Source: BRHc4a sp049323755 (GTDB lineage Bacteria > Bacillota > Desulfotomaculia > Desulfotomaculales > Desulfocucumaceae). Taken from it: a stretch of DNA of 64,000 nucleotides. The position numbers were made by a program, and so were the translations under genes. The stretch covers positions 124,001 to 188,000 of the forward strand of contig JBMOPE010000006.1 of the NCBI GenBank assembly GCA_049323755.1, written 5' to 3'. A model generated the notes under the pieces. It did not search any database, was not told the origin of the DNA, and saw only the letters and a program-made list of their open reading frames with translations. The stretch's first letter is position 1. The number at the start of each line of letters is the position of its first letter. This document shows, piece by piece, positions 35,375 through 44,801 of the stretch.

Positions 35375-37553
35375 CTGTTTTGGGTTTATCGTTAGATTTT
35401 TTCTTTGCCCCGGCCTTTCCCTTTGCCTTTGGCGGGGATTTTTTAGCCTTGGGTTTTTCCTCCGAGGAATTTGGAGTTCCTTTTTTGTCCCCGGCTGAAC
35501 ATTCCGGAGAGATGCACTTAACAGTTTCTTTTCCCCTGTACTTTTTAATAACTGTAAGCCCTCCGCATTCAGGACACTTTTCAGGAGACGGGCGGTCCCA
35601 TACAGTAAACTCACAGTCCGGATAACTGCTGCACCCATAAAAGGCCCTTCCCTTCTTGCTCCTTCTCAGCACCAGCTCGCCGGAGCACTTCGGGCACTTG
35701 ACTCCGGTAGGTTCCAGCAGTGGCCTGGTGTACCTGCACTCGGGGAAACCGGGGCAGGCAAGAAATTTTCCGTAGCGGCCCATTTTAATAACGAGATTCC
35801 TGGAGCACTGTTCACAGACCTCATCGGTCACCTCATCGGCAATATCCACGTGGCCTATTTCTTTTTCCGCCTTTTGCAGCGTATCTTTAAAGGGAAGATA
35901 GAATTCCCTCAAAACGCTTACCCACTCCTGGTCTCCCTCTTCTATGTTATCTAGCTTATCTTCCATTGCAGCGGTAAACTCAACATCTATAATATCCCTG
36001 AAATAGTCCTTTAACAGGCTTACCACCACCATACCCAGCTCTGTGGGGTAAAACTGTTTCTTTTCCTTTACAACGTACCCCCGCTTTTGAATAGTTTCAA
36101 CAATGGGAGCATAGGTGCTGGGCCTTCCAATCCCCTTTTCCTCCAGGGCCTTAATAAGTGTTGCATCGGTATACCTCGGAGGCGGCTGGGTAAAGTGCTG
36201 TTTCGGTAAAAGGGATTTTTTCTCCAGCCTGTCGCCTTCTGTAAGTTCCGGCAGAGTTTTGTTTTCATCATCTTCCGTACCATCGTCCCTTGACTCAGTG
36301 TAAACCTGCATATAGCCTTTAAATTTTATGATGGCCCCGGTTGCCCTGAAAACAAAATCTCCTGCCTTTATATCCACACTGGTGGTGTCAATCACAGCGG
36401 GACTCATCTGGCTGGACACAAAGCGATCCCATATAAGTTTATATAGTCTGTACTGGTCTGCTGTCAGAAAAGCCTTGACAGACTCCGGCTCCCTGTCAAT
36501 GGCGGTTGGCCTTATAGCCTCGTGGGCATCCTGAATCCTCTTCTTTTGGGGAGCCTGCTTTGTTTCTCCCCTGTAAAATTCTTTCCCGAAACGTTTTAGT
36601 ATATATTCTGAAGCTTCCTGTCTTGCTGTCTCAGAAACCCTTGTAGAGTCGGTCCTAATATATGTTATAAGACCTGAAGGCCCGTCTTTTCCCAGATCAA
36701 TACCCTCATAAAGCTGCTGGGCCACAGTCATGGTTTTCCTGGCTGCAAAATTAATCTTACGGTAAGCCTCTTGCTGAAGAGTACTTGTTATGAATGGGGC
36801 CGGGGGCTGGCGAAGTTTTTCCTTGCGGGTAACTTTTGCCACTACATACTCCTGACCCTTTAATTCTTTTAAAATCTGATTAATCTTGTCCTCGTTGGGA
36901 ATTTCAGCCTTTTCCTTACCAATTCTGTGCAGCTTGGCTTCAAAGGAGTCCTTTCCCCTGGCCAGCTTTGCCATCAGTGTCCAGTATTCTTCCGGAACAA
37001 AAGACTGAATTTCCTCCTCACGGTCAGTAATAAGCCTTACCGCCACAGATTGAACCCTGCCGGCGCTAAGTCCCTTCTTTACCTTCTTCCATAACAGGGG
37101 GCTTAAATTATATCCTACCAGCCTGTCCAGTATCCTCCTGGCCTGCTGGGCGTTAACCCTGTTGCTGTCAATGGGACGGGGGTTTTTTACGGCATTTATC
37201 ACCGCGTTTTTAGTAATTTCATTAAACTCTATCCGGCACTTTTCACCCAAGTCGAGACCCAAAAGATGCTGCAGGTGCCAGGCTATGGCCTCCCCCTCCC
37301 GGTCCGGGTCAGAGGCTAGCAGTACACGGTCGGCCTTTTTCACCGCCGACCTCAATTCCTTGATTATATCCCCCTTGCCTCTTATGGCTATGTATTTAGG
37401 CTCAAAGCCCTTATCCGGGTCAACTCCGAACTGGCTTTTAGGCAAGTCCCTTATATGTCCCATGGAAGATTTGACGGCGAATTTGTTTCCCAAAAACTTA
37501 CCTATACTTTTAGCCTTGGCTGGCGACTCAACAATGACAAGCGTTTTTTCCAA
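35322..37553 (-). CDS. topA: DNA topoisomerase I with repeat-derived C-terminus
   Basis: Relaxes negative supercoils. The Toprim domain (IVESPAKAKSIG, DPDREGEAIAWH), catalytic Tyr in GLITYIRTDSTR, and three Cys4 zinc ribbons (CPGFPEC, CSSYPDC, CISPEC regions) are seen, then a Lys-rich tail. The final residues GGAKGYSRLVGGAKR are encoded by the 30-bp family-E repeat, which is ten codons long and thus stays in frame. I prefer a TTG start at 37553 with GAGGTG six bases upstream; GTG at 37562 is the alternative. Confidence 0.97.
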   Translation of the reverse strand: MEKTLVIVESPAKAKSIGKFLGNKFAVKSSMGHIRDLPKSQFGVDPDKGFEPKYIAIRGKGDIIKELRSAVKKADRVLLASDPDREGEAIAWHLQHLLGLDLGEKCRIEFNEITKNAVINAVKNPRPIDSNRVNAQQARRILDRLVGYNLSPLLWKKVKKGLSAGRVQSVAVRLITDREEEIQSFVPEEYWTLMAKLARGKDSFEAKLHRIGKEKAEIPNEDKINQILKELKGQEYVVAKVTRKEKLRQPPAPFITSTLQQEAYRKINFAARKTMTVAQQLYEGIDLGKDGPSGLITYIRTDSTRVSETARQEASEYILKRFGKEFYRGETKQAPQKKRIQDAHEAIRPTAIDREPESVKAFLTADQYRLYKLIWDRFVSSQMSPAVIDTTSVDIKAGDFVFRATGAIIKFKGYMQVYTESRDDGTEDDENKTLPELTEGDRLEKKSLLPKQHFTQPPPRYTDATLIKALEEKGIGRPSTYAPIVETIQKRGYVVKEKKQFYPTELGMVVVSLLKDYFRDIIDVEFTAAMEDKLDNIEEGDQEWVSVLREFYLPFKDTLQKAEKEIGHVDIADEVTDEVCEQCSRNLVIKMGRYGKFLACPGFPECRYTRPLLEPTGVKCPKCSGELVLRRSKKGRAFYGCSSYPDCEFTVWDRPSPEKCPECGGLTVIKKYRGKETVKCISPECSAGDKKGTPNSSEEKPKAKKSPPKAKGKAGAKKKSNDKPKTGGGGAKGYSRLVGGAKR

Positions 37554-37660
37554 GAAAGACACCTCAATTTACTTTTCACTGTAACTGGTATTATAATCCG
37601 AATTATTCGTTTTTAAAATATGTTCAACCCAATCCGCATATTCAAATCATAATCATTTTT

Positions 37661-38746
37661 TTAAGCAGATACATACAGCTTCCCCGGAAGCTGCCGGGCA
37701 AAGCCCTTCAGTTCCAGGAAGGTGAGGGCAGCCAGGACCCGTTGGGCAGCAAGTCCGGAGTGCTCAACTATCTGATCCAGAGTAGCCGGATCAAATGTAA
37801 GCACTTTTCTAACAGACTCCTCTTCAGAGCTTAGCCTTGAGGCCGGTTTTTCAACACCACTTACTTTAAAAAGTCTGTCAAAGCCCAACTCCTCCAGCAC
37901 GTCGGCTGCATTTTCCACCGGCCTTGCGCCCTGCCTTATAAGAAGGTTCGGCCCCCGGCTCATTTCTGACGTGATGTTTCCCGGCACCGCCATGACCTCC
38001 CTGCCCTGCTCCAGGGCAAAATCCGCGGTAATCAGGGCACCGCTTTTTTCAGCGCACTCCACGATCACAACACCTCCGGAAAGGCCGCTGACAATACGGT
38101 TTCTTACCGGAAAGTGCCACGGCTGCGGAACAGCCTGCAGTGGAAATTCACTAATTACGGCCCCTGAGATAGCTATTTCCTCCATTAGGCGGGCATTCTC
38201 CCTGGGGTAAGCCACGTCAACCCCACAGCCCAGGACCGCCACAGTTTTTCCCCCTGCTACCAGGGCCCCTCTATGGGCTGCTGTGTCTATTCCCCTGGCC
38301 ATTCCACTGACAATTATGACTCCTGCCTCAGATAGAGCGCCAGCCAGTTTTTCCGCAACAGAAAGGCCATAGCGGGTAGCTTTTCGTGAACCCACAATGG
38401 CAACAGAGTTTTTAGCGTGGTCAGTTAGATTTCCCTTTACAAAGAGGCCGACAGGGGGATCGAATATGGTCTTAAGCATTTCAGGGTAATCGGGATCAGC
38501 AAAGCAGACATAATTAACCCCCTTCTTTTCCAGGTAGGCCATTTCGGCCTCCGGATTTACCGCCCGACGCCTTATAACCACTTCTTTTGCGCCATCCGGC
38601 GTAAAGCCCCCCATGGTTACCAGATGTTTTTCCGTGGCATTCCAGGCCTTTCCCGGTGTTCCAAACCTTTCAAAAAGGTACCATAGCCTTTTAGCGGCAC
38701 CTGGCATCAGCATCTGCCAGCCTAAAAAGTAATCTCTTTCTTCCAC
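37661..38746 (-). CDS. dprA: DNA-processing protein DprA
   Basis: Loads RecA on incoming single-stranded DNA during natural transformation. A SAM-like N-terminus precedes the Rossmann-like core (IVGSRKATRYG, SGMARGIDTAAH, LGCGVDVAYPREN, FPVRNRIVSGLS) and a C-terminal winged helix (about 300-361). Starts at 38746 or 38755 (both GTG) give the usual length; the frame is open to 38818. It begins the dprA-topA-trmFO-xerC run. Confidence 0.95.
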   Translation of the reverse strand: MEERDYFLGWQMLMPGAAKRLWYLFERFGTPGKAWNATEKHLVTMGGFTPDGAKEVVIRRRAVNPEAEMAYLEKKGVNYVCFADPDYPEMLKTIFDPPVGLFVKGNLTDHAKNSVAIVGSRKATRYGLSVAEKLAGALSEAGVIIVSGMARGIDTAAHRGALVAGGKTVAVLGCGVDVAYPRENARLMEEIAISGAVISEFPLQAVPQPWHFPVRNRIVSGLSGGVVIVECAEKSGALITADFALEQGREVMAVPGNITSEMSRGPNLLIRQGARPVENAADVLEELGFDRLFKVSGVEKPASRLSSEEESVRKVLTFDPATLDQIVEHSGLAAQRVLAALTFLELKGFARQLPGKLYVSA

Positions 38747-38866
38747 GAAAATCACTTCCCGGTAACTTCTTCCATATAACTGATTGGACTTCGGGAGAAC
38801 ACACCGGTTTTCCTGCACCTTTTAAAAAATTTATATACACAGGGCGGTTTTTCTATTTGTATAGGT

Positions 38867-39823
38867 TTATACGTAAGCAGATTTAATTTTTTCAGTTTCC
38901 CTGTCGGGCAATTTTGTAGGCTCGTACTGCGCAGCCTTTAGCAGGCTGCCTATGGATCGCCTGTAACTGTCCATATTGGCCAGCAGGTCGCCGTACCTGT
39001 CAAGCCTTTGAAACACTGTATTCATATTAAATGAGGCCGGGATAATATTCTTTTTTTCCACCTCTTCCCAAAGGAGGGGAGTTGAAACCGGCGCTCCGGG
39101 ATGCGGCCTGAGGCTGTATTGAAAGGCCATGGTCCTTCCCCTGCCATTTTGAAGGTAATCAAGATATACCTTTCCGGTTCTCTTTGCAACCAGCCTCTCA
39201 ACAGTAGCCTTCCCCGGATACACTCCTGTGATCAATTCGGCTATGTACTCCATAGCACGGGTAACTGTGCTGAAGGGATATTCGCTGATAATAGGAATAA
39301 AGATATGAAGACCGGTTGCCCCGGAAGTTTTGACAAAAGGAACCAGGCCGTACTCTTCAATGGCCCTTCTGCACAAAAGGGCTATGTTTATTACGTCCTC
39401 AAAGGTTGCTCCCTCGGCGGGGTCAAGGTCCATTACCGCTATATCGGGACAGTCAACATTATCCAGTAAAGACAGCCAGGCGTGAACCTCTATACAGGCC
39501 TGGTTTGCTAGCCAGACAAGGGTCGCTGCATCGTTACACACAATATAGTTAACAGTTTTTTCAGAGTGTCTGACTGGATAGGTTTCAATCCAGTCAGGGG
39601 CGTAGTCCGGGCATTCTTTCTGATAAAATGACTCCCCTTCTATTCCATCAGGATATCTTTTCATGACAAGGGGCCTGTTTTTAAGGTGAGGAATAATTAT
39701 TGGGGCGATGTCAGTGTAATATTTAACCAGGTGGGCCTTGGTCAGCCCCTCCGGCCAGAAAACCTTGCCCAGATTGGTAAGTTTAATCTCCCGCCCTTCC
39801 ACCCGAACAACGCTTTTGTCCAT
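38867..39823 (-). CDS. ligD: Stand-alone LigD-type polymerase/primase domain
   Basis: Archaeo-eukaryotic-primase-like polymerase that fills gaps and adds ribonucleotides at double-strand breaks in non-homologous end joining. The catalytic Asp132/Asp134 lie in AVMDLDP, and SGATGLH (167-173) is the nucleotide-binding motif. Only this domain is present in 318 residues; the ligase is a separate gene 1.1 kb away and Ku another kilobase on. It shares an upstream gap with the divergent membrane protein gene. Confidence 0.93.
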   Translation of the reverse strand: MDKSVVRVEGREIKLTNLGKVFWPEGLTKAHLVKYYTDIAPIIIPHLKNRPLVMKRYPDGIEGESFYQKECPDYAPDWIETYPVRHSEKTVNYIVCNDAATLVWLANQACIEVHAWLSLLDNVDCPDIAVMDLDPAEGATFEDVINIALLCRRAIEEYGLVPFVKTSGATGLHIFIPIISEYPFSTVTRAMEYIAELITGVYPGKATVERLVAKRTGKVYLDYLQNGRGRTMAFQYSLRPHPGAPVSTPLLWEEVEKKNIIPASFNMNTVFQRLDRYGDLLANMDSYRRSIGSLLKAAQYEPTKLPDRETEKIKSAYV

Positions 39824-39936
39824 GCATACTCCTCCGGTTTTTTGGTTATTTTCCCTCAGTAACGGGATAAAATTACTTGTTTTAAGAAAAATGACTTATA
39901 TGAATAAAAAACAAAAAACTCGTAAGGATATAGGTC

Positions 39937-40530
39937 ATGGATTTTCAATGGGATAAAGAAAGAATAATTCTAGTTATTTCTACGCTTCTAAGCCTTGCCG
40001 GGGCATATCCCATTATAAGGCTGGACTGGAAGAAATACGGCCTTCTTTTTGTACTGGCAGGTATTGTGGGTAATGTTTTATGCCTTATTTTCGTTACACT
40101 GGGGTTTTATTCTTTTCCTAAAACCCTTATTCCCATTATAGAAGTAAACATGCCCTTTACTGCATTACTAACAGTTTTTCCGGTTATTGTTTTGGCAGGT
40201 ATAAGGTACAGCCCAAAGCCCTGGTCCTTTAAAATACCCTTTTACTGGGCAGTCATCCACCTGGGAATGCTGGCAGAAACCCTAGCACTAAACTTTACAG
40301 GACTTATAAGTTATGAATTCAAGTGGGACTTCTGGGACTCCTATACATGGTGGTGGATTTTTCTGCTTGGCTTCGAGTGGATAGGAGGAATGATAATACC
40401 AGACCACTTGCGAAAGCCAATCAACGCTTCATCGTTTCTCTATGGCAGGGAGCTCTGGGCGGTATTCCACTTTATTTTAATTATTACAATATTCCTTGGC
40501 GGCTATTACCTGGGCAGAATTTCCCGGTAG
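39937..40530 (+). CDS. CBO0543-like membrane protein
   Basis: A 197-residue protein with five to six transmembrane helices and a Trp-rich loop (WDFWDSYTWWW) followed by FEWIGGMIIPDH. The pattern resembles the CBO0543 family of uncharacterised membrane proteins found in spore-forming Firmicutes; this is recognition by eye. It is divergent from the LigD polymerase gene and is followed by a convergent terminator. Confidence 0.65.
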   Translation: MDFQWDKERIILVISTLLSLAGAYPIIRLDWKKYGLLFVLAGIVGNVLCLIFVTLGFYSFPKTLIPIIEVNMPFTALLTVFPVIVLAGIRYSPKPWSFKIPFYWAVIHLGMLAETLALNFTGLISYEFKWDFWDSYTWWWIFLLGFEWIGGMIIPDHLRKPINASSFLYGRELWAVFHFILIITIFLGGYYLGRISR

Positions 40531-40579
40531 TTTTCCCGGTGTCAACTTCGTTTTTGCTGTGTCCCAATTTATATATTGA

Positions 40580-40608
40580 AAACCCCTGGTATTGAATACC
40601 GGGGGTTT
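40580..40608. terminator. Bidirectional terminator
   Basis: A 13-bp stem (AAACCCCTGGTAT with ATACCGGGGGTTT, one G-U pair) with a three-base loop is followed by TTTCATTTTT-like T-rich sequence on the + strand. It lies between convergent genes. Confidence 0.8.
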
Positions 40609-40630
40609 CATTTTTATAAGAGCTAAATAT

Positions 40631-40837
40631 TTACTTCATACCCTGCATTAATAGGTGTATTTCTTCAAAATCAACGGCCAGTGAGCTCATACCAGATCTG
40701 AAATTATTCATGGCGCCGGCCACCCGGTCCATTACATTCTTCATTACTTCCAGTTTTTTACCCGCATCCTGGTCAAATCCCAGTATGAGAAGAATGAGTA
40801 TGAGAAATAAAATATACGGGTTGGCCCCGTTACTCAT
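40631..40837 (-). CDS. Small membrane-anchored hypothetical protein, 68 aa
   Basis: A hydrophobic N-terminal helix (residues 7-22, YILFLILILLILGF) is followed by a polar, probably helical tail with repeated Met residues. GGGGGG lies eight bases before the ATG at 40837. No family recognised; it may be a small sporulation-type membrane protein, but only its form suggests so. Confidence 0.6.
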   Translation of the reverse strand: MSNGANPYILFLILILLILGFDQDAGKKLEVMKNVMDRVAGAMNNFRSGMSSLAVDFEEIHLLMQGMK

Positions 40838-40945
40838 TAGTCTAATCCCCCCTTTTCAACCCGGAAAAATACTTTGCTTCCATTCTATTCTATGTATTCC
40901 GTTCCAAAGGAGTGTCAGCTATTTTAATTAATCTAATCCATAGAA

Positions 40946-41905
40946 TCAATAACACGGAATTGAACATTCCGCAGCATCCTTATCAAACCTTAACCCTTTG
41001 AAAGACGGGTGGCGGAGGTAACCTTCCGCAGTTCTTTCCAGGTATTCAACTGCACAGACCAGTTCAGGCCTTACCCACACAACTCCCACGGATTCCTCAC
41101 GGGGAACTGCAACCGGAGGTTTTTCCACATGAAGACTGCCCAGCTTCTTTAATAAATCCTCCTCTAAATCCCTGGTAAAACCCGTTCCCACTTTTCCCAG
41201 ATAGACCTTTTTCCCGTCCCGGCATGCGCAAAGTAATAGGGAGCCAAGTCTTCTTCCCCCTTTCCCGACCCTGTAGCCACAGACCACCAGGTCAGCCTCC
41301 TTTGTATGCCTTATCTTTTTCCAGTAGGGAGACCTTTTTCCTGGAAGATATGGGCTTTTTAATGCTTTGGCCACAGCTCCTTCAAGGCCTCTGCCCTTAA
41401 CGGCCTCCCAGAATAGTAATCCTTCCCCCACTAAGAATTCCGGTATTATAAGCCTGGAGTCCGCTGTTACATTCTCCTTCATCATGGCCTTTCTTCCTTG
41501 AAGTTGTTCTCCCATAACGGGCTGCCCTGAGACATAAAGAATATCAAAGGCCAGAAAATACGCAGGATATTTATCCATGGATCCCCGTATTTTCAATGAA
41601 TCCTTGAGCCTTCCCCTGGACTGAAGCGCCTGAAAAGAAGGTTTTCCACCCATGAACACAACTACCTCCCCATCCAGCAGTGCAGGAAGCCTTTTCACGT
41701 TCTTATGAATCTGCTGCAGCTCGGGAAACAACCCGGAGATATCAAGCTGGTTTCTGGAGCGAAGTTCTGTATAATTGCTGTCCAGGTATGCCAGGGCCCG
41801 GTATCCATCCCACTTGACTTCAAAAAGATATTCTTCGCTGTCAAAGGGTTTGGAATTTACCGCGAGCATCGGTTTAATAAGAGGAATGGCGATTTTCCCG
41901 GGCAT
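40946..41905 (-). CDS. ligD: ATP-dependent DNA ligase (LigD ligase domain)
   Basis: Seals breaks in end joining. The nucleophile Lys31 is in EVKWDGYRA; motif III/IIIa (DGEVVVF, AFDILY), motif IV (LEGAVAK) and motif V (YWKKIRH) are present, then an OB-fold C-terminus. The start at 41905 (MPGKIAIPL) matches the family and has AGGGG upstream; the frame is open to 41950. About 319 residues, so this is the ligase domain alone. Confidence 0.94.
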   Translation of the reverse strand: MPGKIAIPLIKPMLAVNSKPFDSEEYLFEVKWDGYRALAYLDSNYTELRSRNQLDISGLFPELQQIHKNVKRLPALLDGEVVVFMGGKPSFQALQSRGRLKDSLKIRGSMDKYPAYFLAFDILYVSGQPVMGEQLQGRKAMMKENVTADSRLIIPEFLVGEGLLFWEAVKGRGLEGAVAKALKSPYLPGKRSPYWKKIRHTKEADLVVCGYRVGKGGRRLGSLLLCACRDGKKVYLGKVGTGFTRDLEEDLLKKLGSLHVEKPPVAVPREESVGVVWVRPELVCAVEYLERTAEGYLRHPSFKGLRFDKDAAECSIPCY

Positions 41906-42011
41906 TCGATTACCCCTATTCTTTCTGACATATAATGGGTATCCATCCAATAAATTATAGGTATAGCTATTACGCTTTGACTGTTAAATACCTTTAATCA
42001 GGCAGGTAATT

Positions 42012-42470
42012 ATGGATACACCAATGCTTGTTTTACTTATACTTTTAATAATCGCAATAATGGGAAGATCAAACCTGGTAGCCATGGCAAGCTGTATTCT
42101 TATGGCAATTAAATTTTCGGGAATTGAACAATATGTTCTTCCGGTACTGGAGCAAAAGGGGCTTAAGTTTGGCCTTCTGGTACTTATGGTTTATATATTG
42201 CTGCCCCTGGCAAAGGGGCAGGTCAGCCTGAGAGAAGTTAAATACAGCTTTTCGACAGTTCCGGGTGTTATTGCACTCTTCGGAGGCGCCCTGGCCACAC
42301 ACCTCAACAATGAAGGCCTCAGGCTGATGAAGGTTATGCCTGAAATAATATTCGGGATGACTGTCGGAACTATACTGGGAACTGTTTTTTTCAGGGGCGT
42401 CCCCTGTGGGCCTGTAATGGCAGCGGCAGTAACCGCGATATTGCTGGAGATATACAGTCTTTTTGGCTAA
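42012..42470 (+). CDS. DUF441/UPF0756 family membrane protein
   Basis: A 152-residue protein with four to five hydrophobic helices, a Pro-rich central segment (ILLPLAKGQV) and a GTILGTVFFRGVPCGP motif, matching the UPF0756 (YtwI) family. Function is unknown. It is divergent from the ligase gene and ends just before the family-E array. Confidence 0.8.
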   Translation: MDTPMLVLLILLIIAIMGRSNLVAMASCILMAIKFSGIEQYVLPVLEQKGLKFGLLVLMVYILLPLAKGQVSLREVKYSFSTVPGVIALFGGALATHLNNEGLRLMKVMPEIIFGMTVGTILGTVFFRGVPCGPVMAAAVTAILLEIYSLFG

Positions 42471-42482
42471 AGGGATAATCAT

Positions 42483-42800
42483 TGCGGTCGGAGAGAATCA
42501 AGGGCATTCCCGATTGGTCGGAGGAGCTATGAGGTATTTCCGATTCGTCGGAGGGGCTATGGGGTAGAACCTGTTGGTCGGAGGAACTGGAGGGTAATAC
42601 CTGCAATCGGAGGACCTTGGGTAATACATCTACGATTTCTCCGACCCCCTCGTAAATACCTATCAGCCTCTTCGACCAACCGGAAATGCATCCCGAATCC
42701 TCCGACCATCCTGGAATGCATCCCGGATCCTCCGACCATTCGGAAATGCATCTCTGGCTCCTCCGACCAACCGGAAATGCTTCTTCGGCACCTCCTGACC
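42483..42800. repeat. 30-31-bp GGTCGGAGG palindromic array (family E), copy 2
   Basis: About four or five units of the type TTGGTCGGAGGAGCTATGAG... on the left are followed, after a short centre near 42625, by four or five inverted units (CCTCCGACCA...). Units differ at several positions, so they are old. It fills the 353-base gap between the UPF0756 gene and ku; no gene is seen there. Confidence 0.88.
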
Positions 42801-42823
42801 TGAGTTCCTACCTTTAAGCCGTT

Positions 42824-43648
42824 TCAAACCGTTCTTCTTCTCCTTACAGCAGGAGCTGTCTCTTTGTCCTCCCCTCTCTGTTTCTTGGCCAGGTCTATAC
42901 TGGCCTTAAGGGCGGACATAAGATCGACAACATTTGCTGTCTCCGGAGCTGCGGGAACCTCAATTTCTTCCCCGGTTATTTTGGCCTGAATAGCCTCCAT
43001 CAGGGCTTCCCTGTAACGGTTAGTGTATTTTTTAGGCTCAAAGTGAGAAGATAGATTCTCTACCAGATTCAACGCCATTTTCACCTCGTTATCATGCAGG
43101 TCCACCCTGTATCCAAGCTCGTCGATAGCTGCAGGGTTTCGCACCTCGTCGGGATAGTACATTGTGCTCATCATAAGCACATTTTCCGCTGTTCTGAGAA
43201 CGGCAAGGGCTTCTTTGCTTCTTATAACCACCCTCGCAACAGCTACTTTGTTAGTCTCTCCCATGGATCTCCTCAATAACTCGTAAACCTTCTGCCCGCC
43301 CTCTCCCGGCGCCAGGTAATAGGCCTTATCGTAATAAATTGGGTCGATTTCGGACAGATCAACAAAGTCAAGTATTTCGACACTGCGGGTCTTTTCCCCG
43401 GGGAGCCTCTCAAATTCCTCTTCCTGCATTATGATATATTTTCCCTTTTCATACTCATAGCCCCGGACCACTTCCTCGTGAGGAATTTCAGTTTCACAGT
43501 GCGGACAGTATTTCCGGTACTGTATCGGTGTTTTACACTTTTCATGCAGATAATTAAATTTAACATCTTTTTTTTCTGTGGCTGAATACATTTTTACGGG
43601 AACATATATAAGGCCGAAACTTACAGCACCTTTCCACAAGGGACGCAT
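42824..43648 (-). CDS. ku: Non-homologous end-joining protein Ku
   Basis: Binds DNA ends as a homodimer and recruits LigD. The core begins MRPLWKGAVSFGLIYVPVKMYSA-type sequence (family start) and contains a ring-like Cys pattern (KYCPHCE); the C-terminus ends in Arg-rich RRRR, typical of the DNA-binding tail. About 274 residues. The start at 43648 has GGGAGG eight bases upstream; TTG at 43651 is also possible. Confidence 0.96.
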   Translation of the reverse strand: MRPLWKGAVSFGLIYVPVKMYSATEKKDVKFNYLHEKCKTPIQYRKYCPHCETEIPHEEVVRGYEYEKGKYIIMQEEEFERLPGEKTRSVEILDFVDLSEIDPIYYDKAYYLAPGEGGQKVYELLRRSMGETNKVAVARVVIRSKEALAVLRTAENVLMMSTMYYPDEVRNPAAIDELGYRVDLHDNEVKMALNLVENLSSHFEPKKYTNRYREALMEAIQAKITGEEIEVPAAPETANVVDLMSALKASIDLAKKQRGEDKETAPAVRRRRTV

Positions 43649-43759
43649 CAAAAGGACCTCCCATCATTTTTTTTTATAGTTCCCCCCGTATGAAAAATAT
43701 AAAAATATATTTATAATAATCACTAATGTACCCTATTATTTAATTAGATAGGAGCTAAC

Positions 43760-44797
43760 ATGAAATACCTGAATATCTTTCTTCTGGCGGTGCCCTTTTC
43801 CATTTATCTTGAGCTGACACATGCCAACGAGGCTGTAATATTCCTTTCAACTCTCCTGGCTATCGTTCCGCTGGCAGCAATACTGGGTAAGGCCACTGAA
43901 GATCTGGCCGTACACACCGGTCCCCGGGTAGGGGGACTTATAAACGCCACCCTTGGAAACGCGGCTGAATTGATAATAACAATACTGGCCCTTAAAGAGG
44001 GACTGCTAACGGTTGTAAAGGCCAGCCTGGCAGGAAGCATACTCGGCAATATACTCCTGGTGCTGGGACTGTCTGCATTTATAGGTGGACTAAAGCACAA
44101 AAAGCTTTGCTTCAGCTCAGGTGTGGCAAACCTCAACACCTCACTCTTACTGATGATAGTTACCGCCCTGTCGGTACCGGCAATTTTTTCCTTCAGTGGT
44201 CATATTAGCAACGACCATTTGCAAACACTAAGCCTTTGGACGGCAGTGGGACTAATTCTTATTTACATATCCAGCATGGTTTTTTCATTTAAAACCCACA
44301 AGCACCTTTTTCATGTAGAGCACGTAGCCGACGAAACAGAGTGGGGAAAGGGTAAAAGCCTCGGAATAATGATACTGTCGGTATTGGCCATTGTTGTGAT
44401 GAGTGAGATAATGGTGACATCACTGAGGCCGGCCACTGAAATACTGGGACTTTCAGAAATTTTCGTGGGACTTATACTGGTGCCCATTGTGGGTAACGCC
44501 GCCGAGCACAGCGCCGCCATATTCATGGCGCTTAAAAACAAAATGAATATAGCCCTGGAAATAGCGGTAGGCTCATCTGTGCAGATAGCCCTCTTCGTGG
44601 CCCCGATTCTAGTATTTCTGGGCTACCCCCTGGGGCACCCCATGAACCTCCTATTTACCCCACTGGAAATACTAAGCATAATACTGGCCATAGTGGTGGT
44701 AAACAACATGGTAAGGGACAATGAGACAGACTACCTTGAGGGACTTATACTCTTTGTGACGTATGTGCTCATATCCATAGGCTTTTTTTTGCTATAA
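43760..44797 (+). CDS. cax: Calcium/proton exchanger (CaCA family)
   Basis: Exports Ca2+ in exchange for protons. Eleven hydrophobic helices are expected; the two alpha repeats are visible as GNAAELIITI (near 73) and GNAAEHSAAI (near 245), each with its transport Glu. The His-rich central loop (KTHKHLFHVEHVADE) joins the halves. 345 residues is typical. It is divergent from ku. Confidence 0.92.
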   Translation: MKYLNIFLLAVPFSIYLELTHANEAVIFLSTLLAIVPLAAILGKATEDLAVHTGPRVGGLINATLGNAAELIITILALKEGLLTVVKASLAGSILGNILLVLGLSAFIGGLKHKKLCFSSGVANLNTSLLLMIVTALSVPAIFSFSGHISNDHLQTLSLWTAVGLILIYISSMVFSFKTHKHLFHVEHVADETEWGKGKSLGIMILSVLAIVVMSEIMVTSLRPATEILGLSEIFVGLILVPIVGNAAEHSAAIFMALKNKMNIALEIAVGSSVQIALFVAPILVFLGYPLGHPMNLLFTPLEILSIILAIVVVNNMVRDNETDYLEGLILFVTYVLISIGFFLL

Positions 44798-44801
44798 AAA
44801 C

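Noticed and set aside
42483..42800. 30-bp repeats as a CRISPR array
   Set aside because: The units are contiguous without spacers, vary between copies, and switch orientation in the middle.
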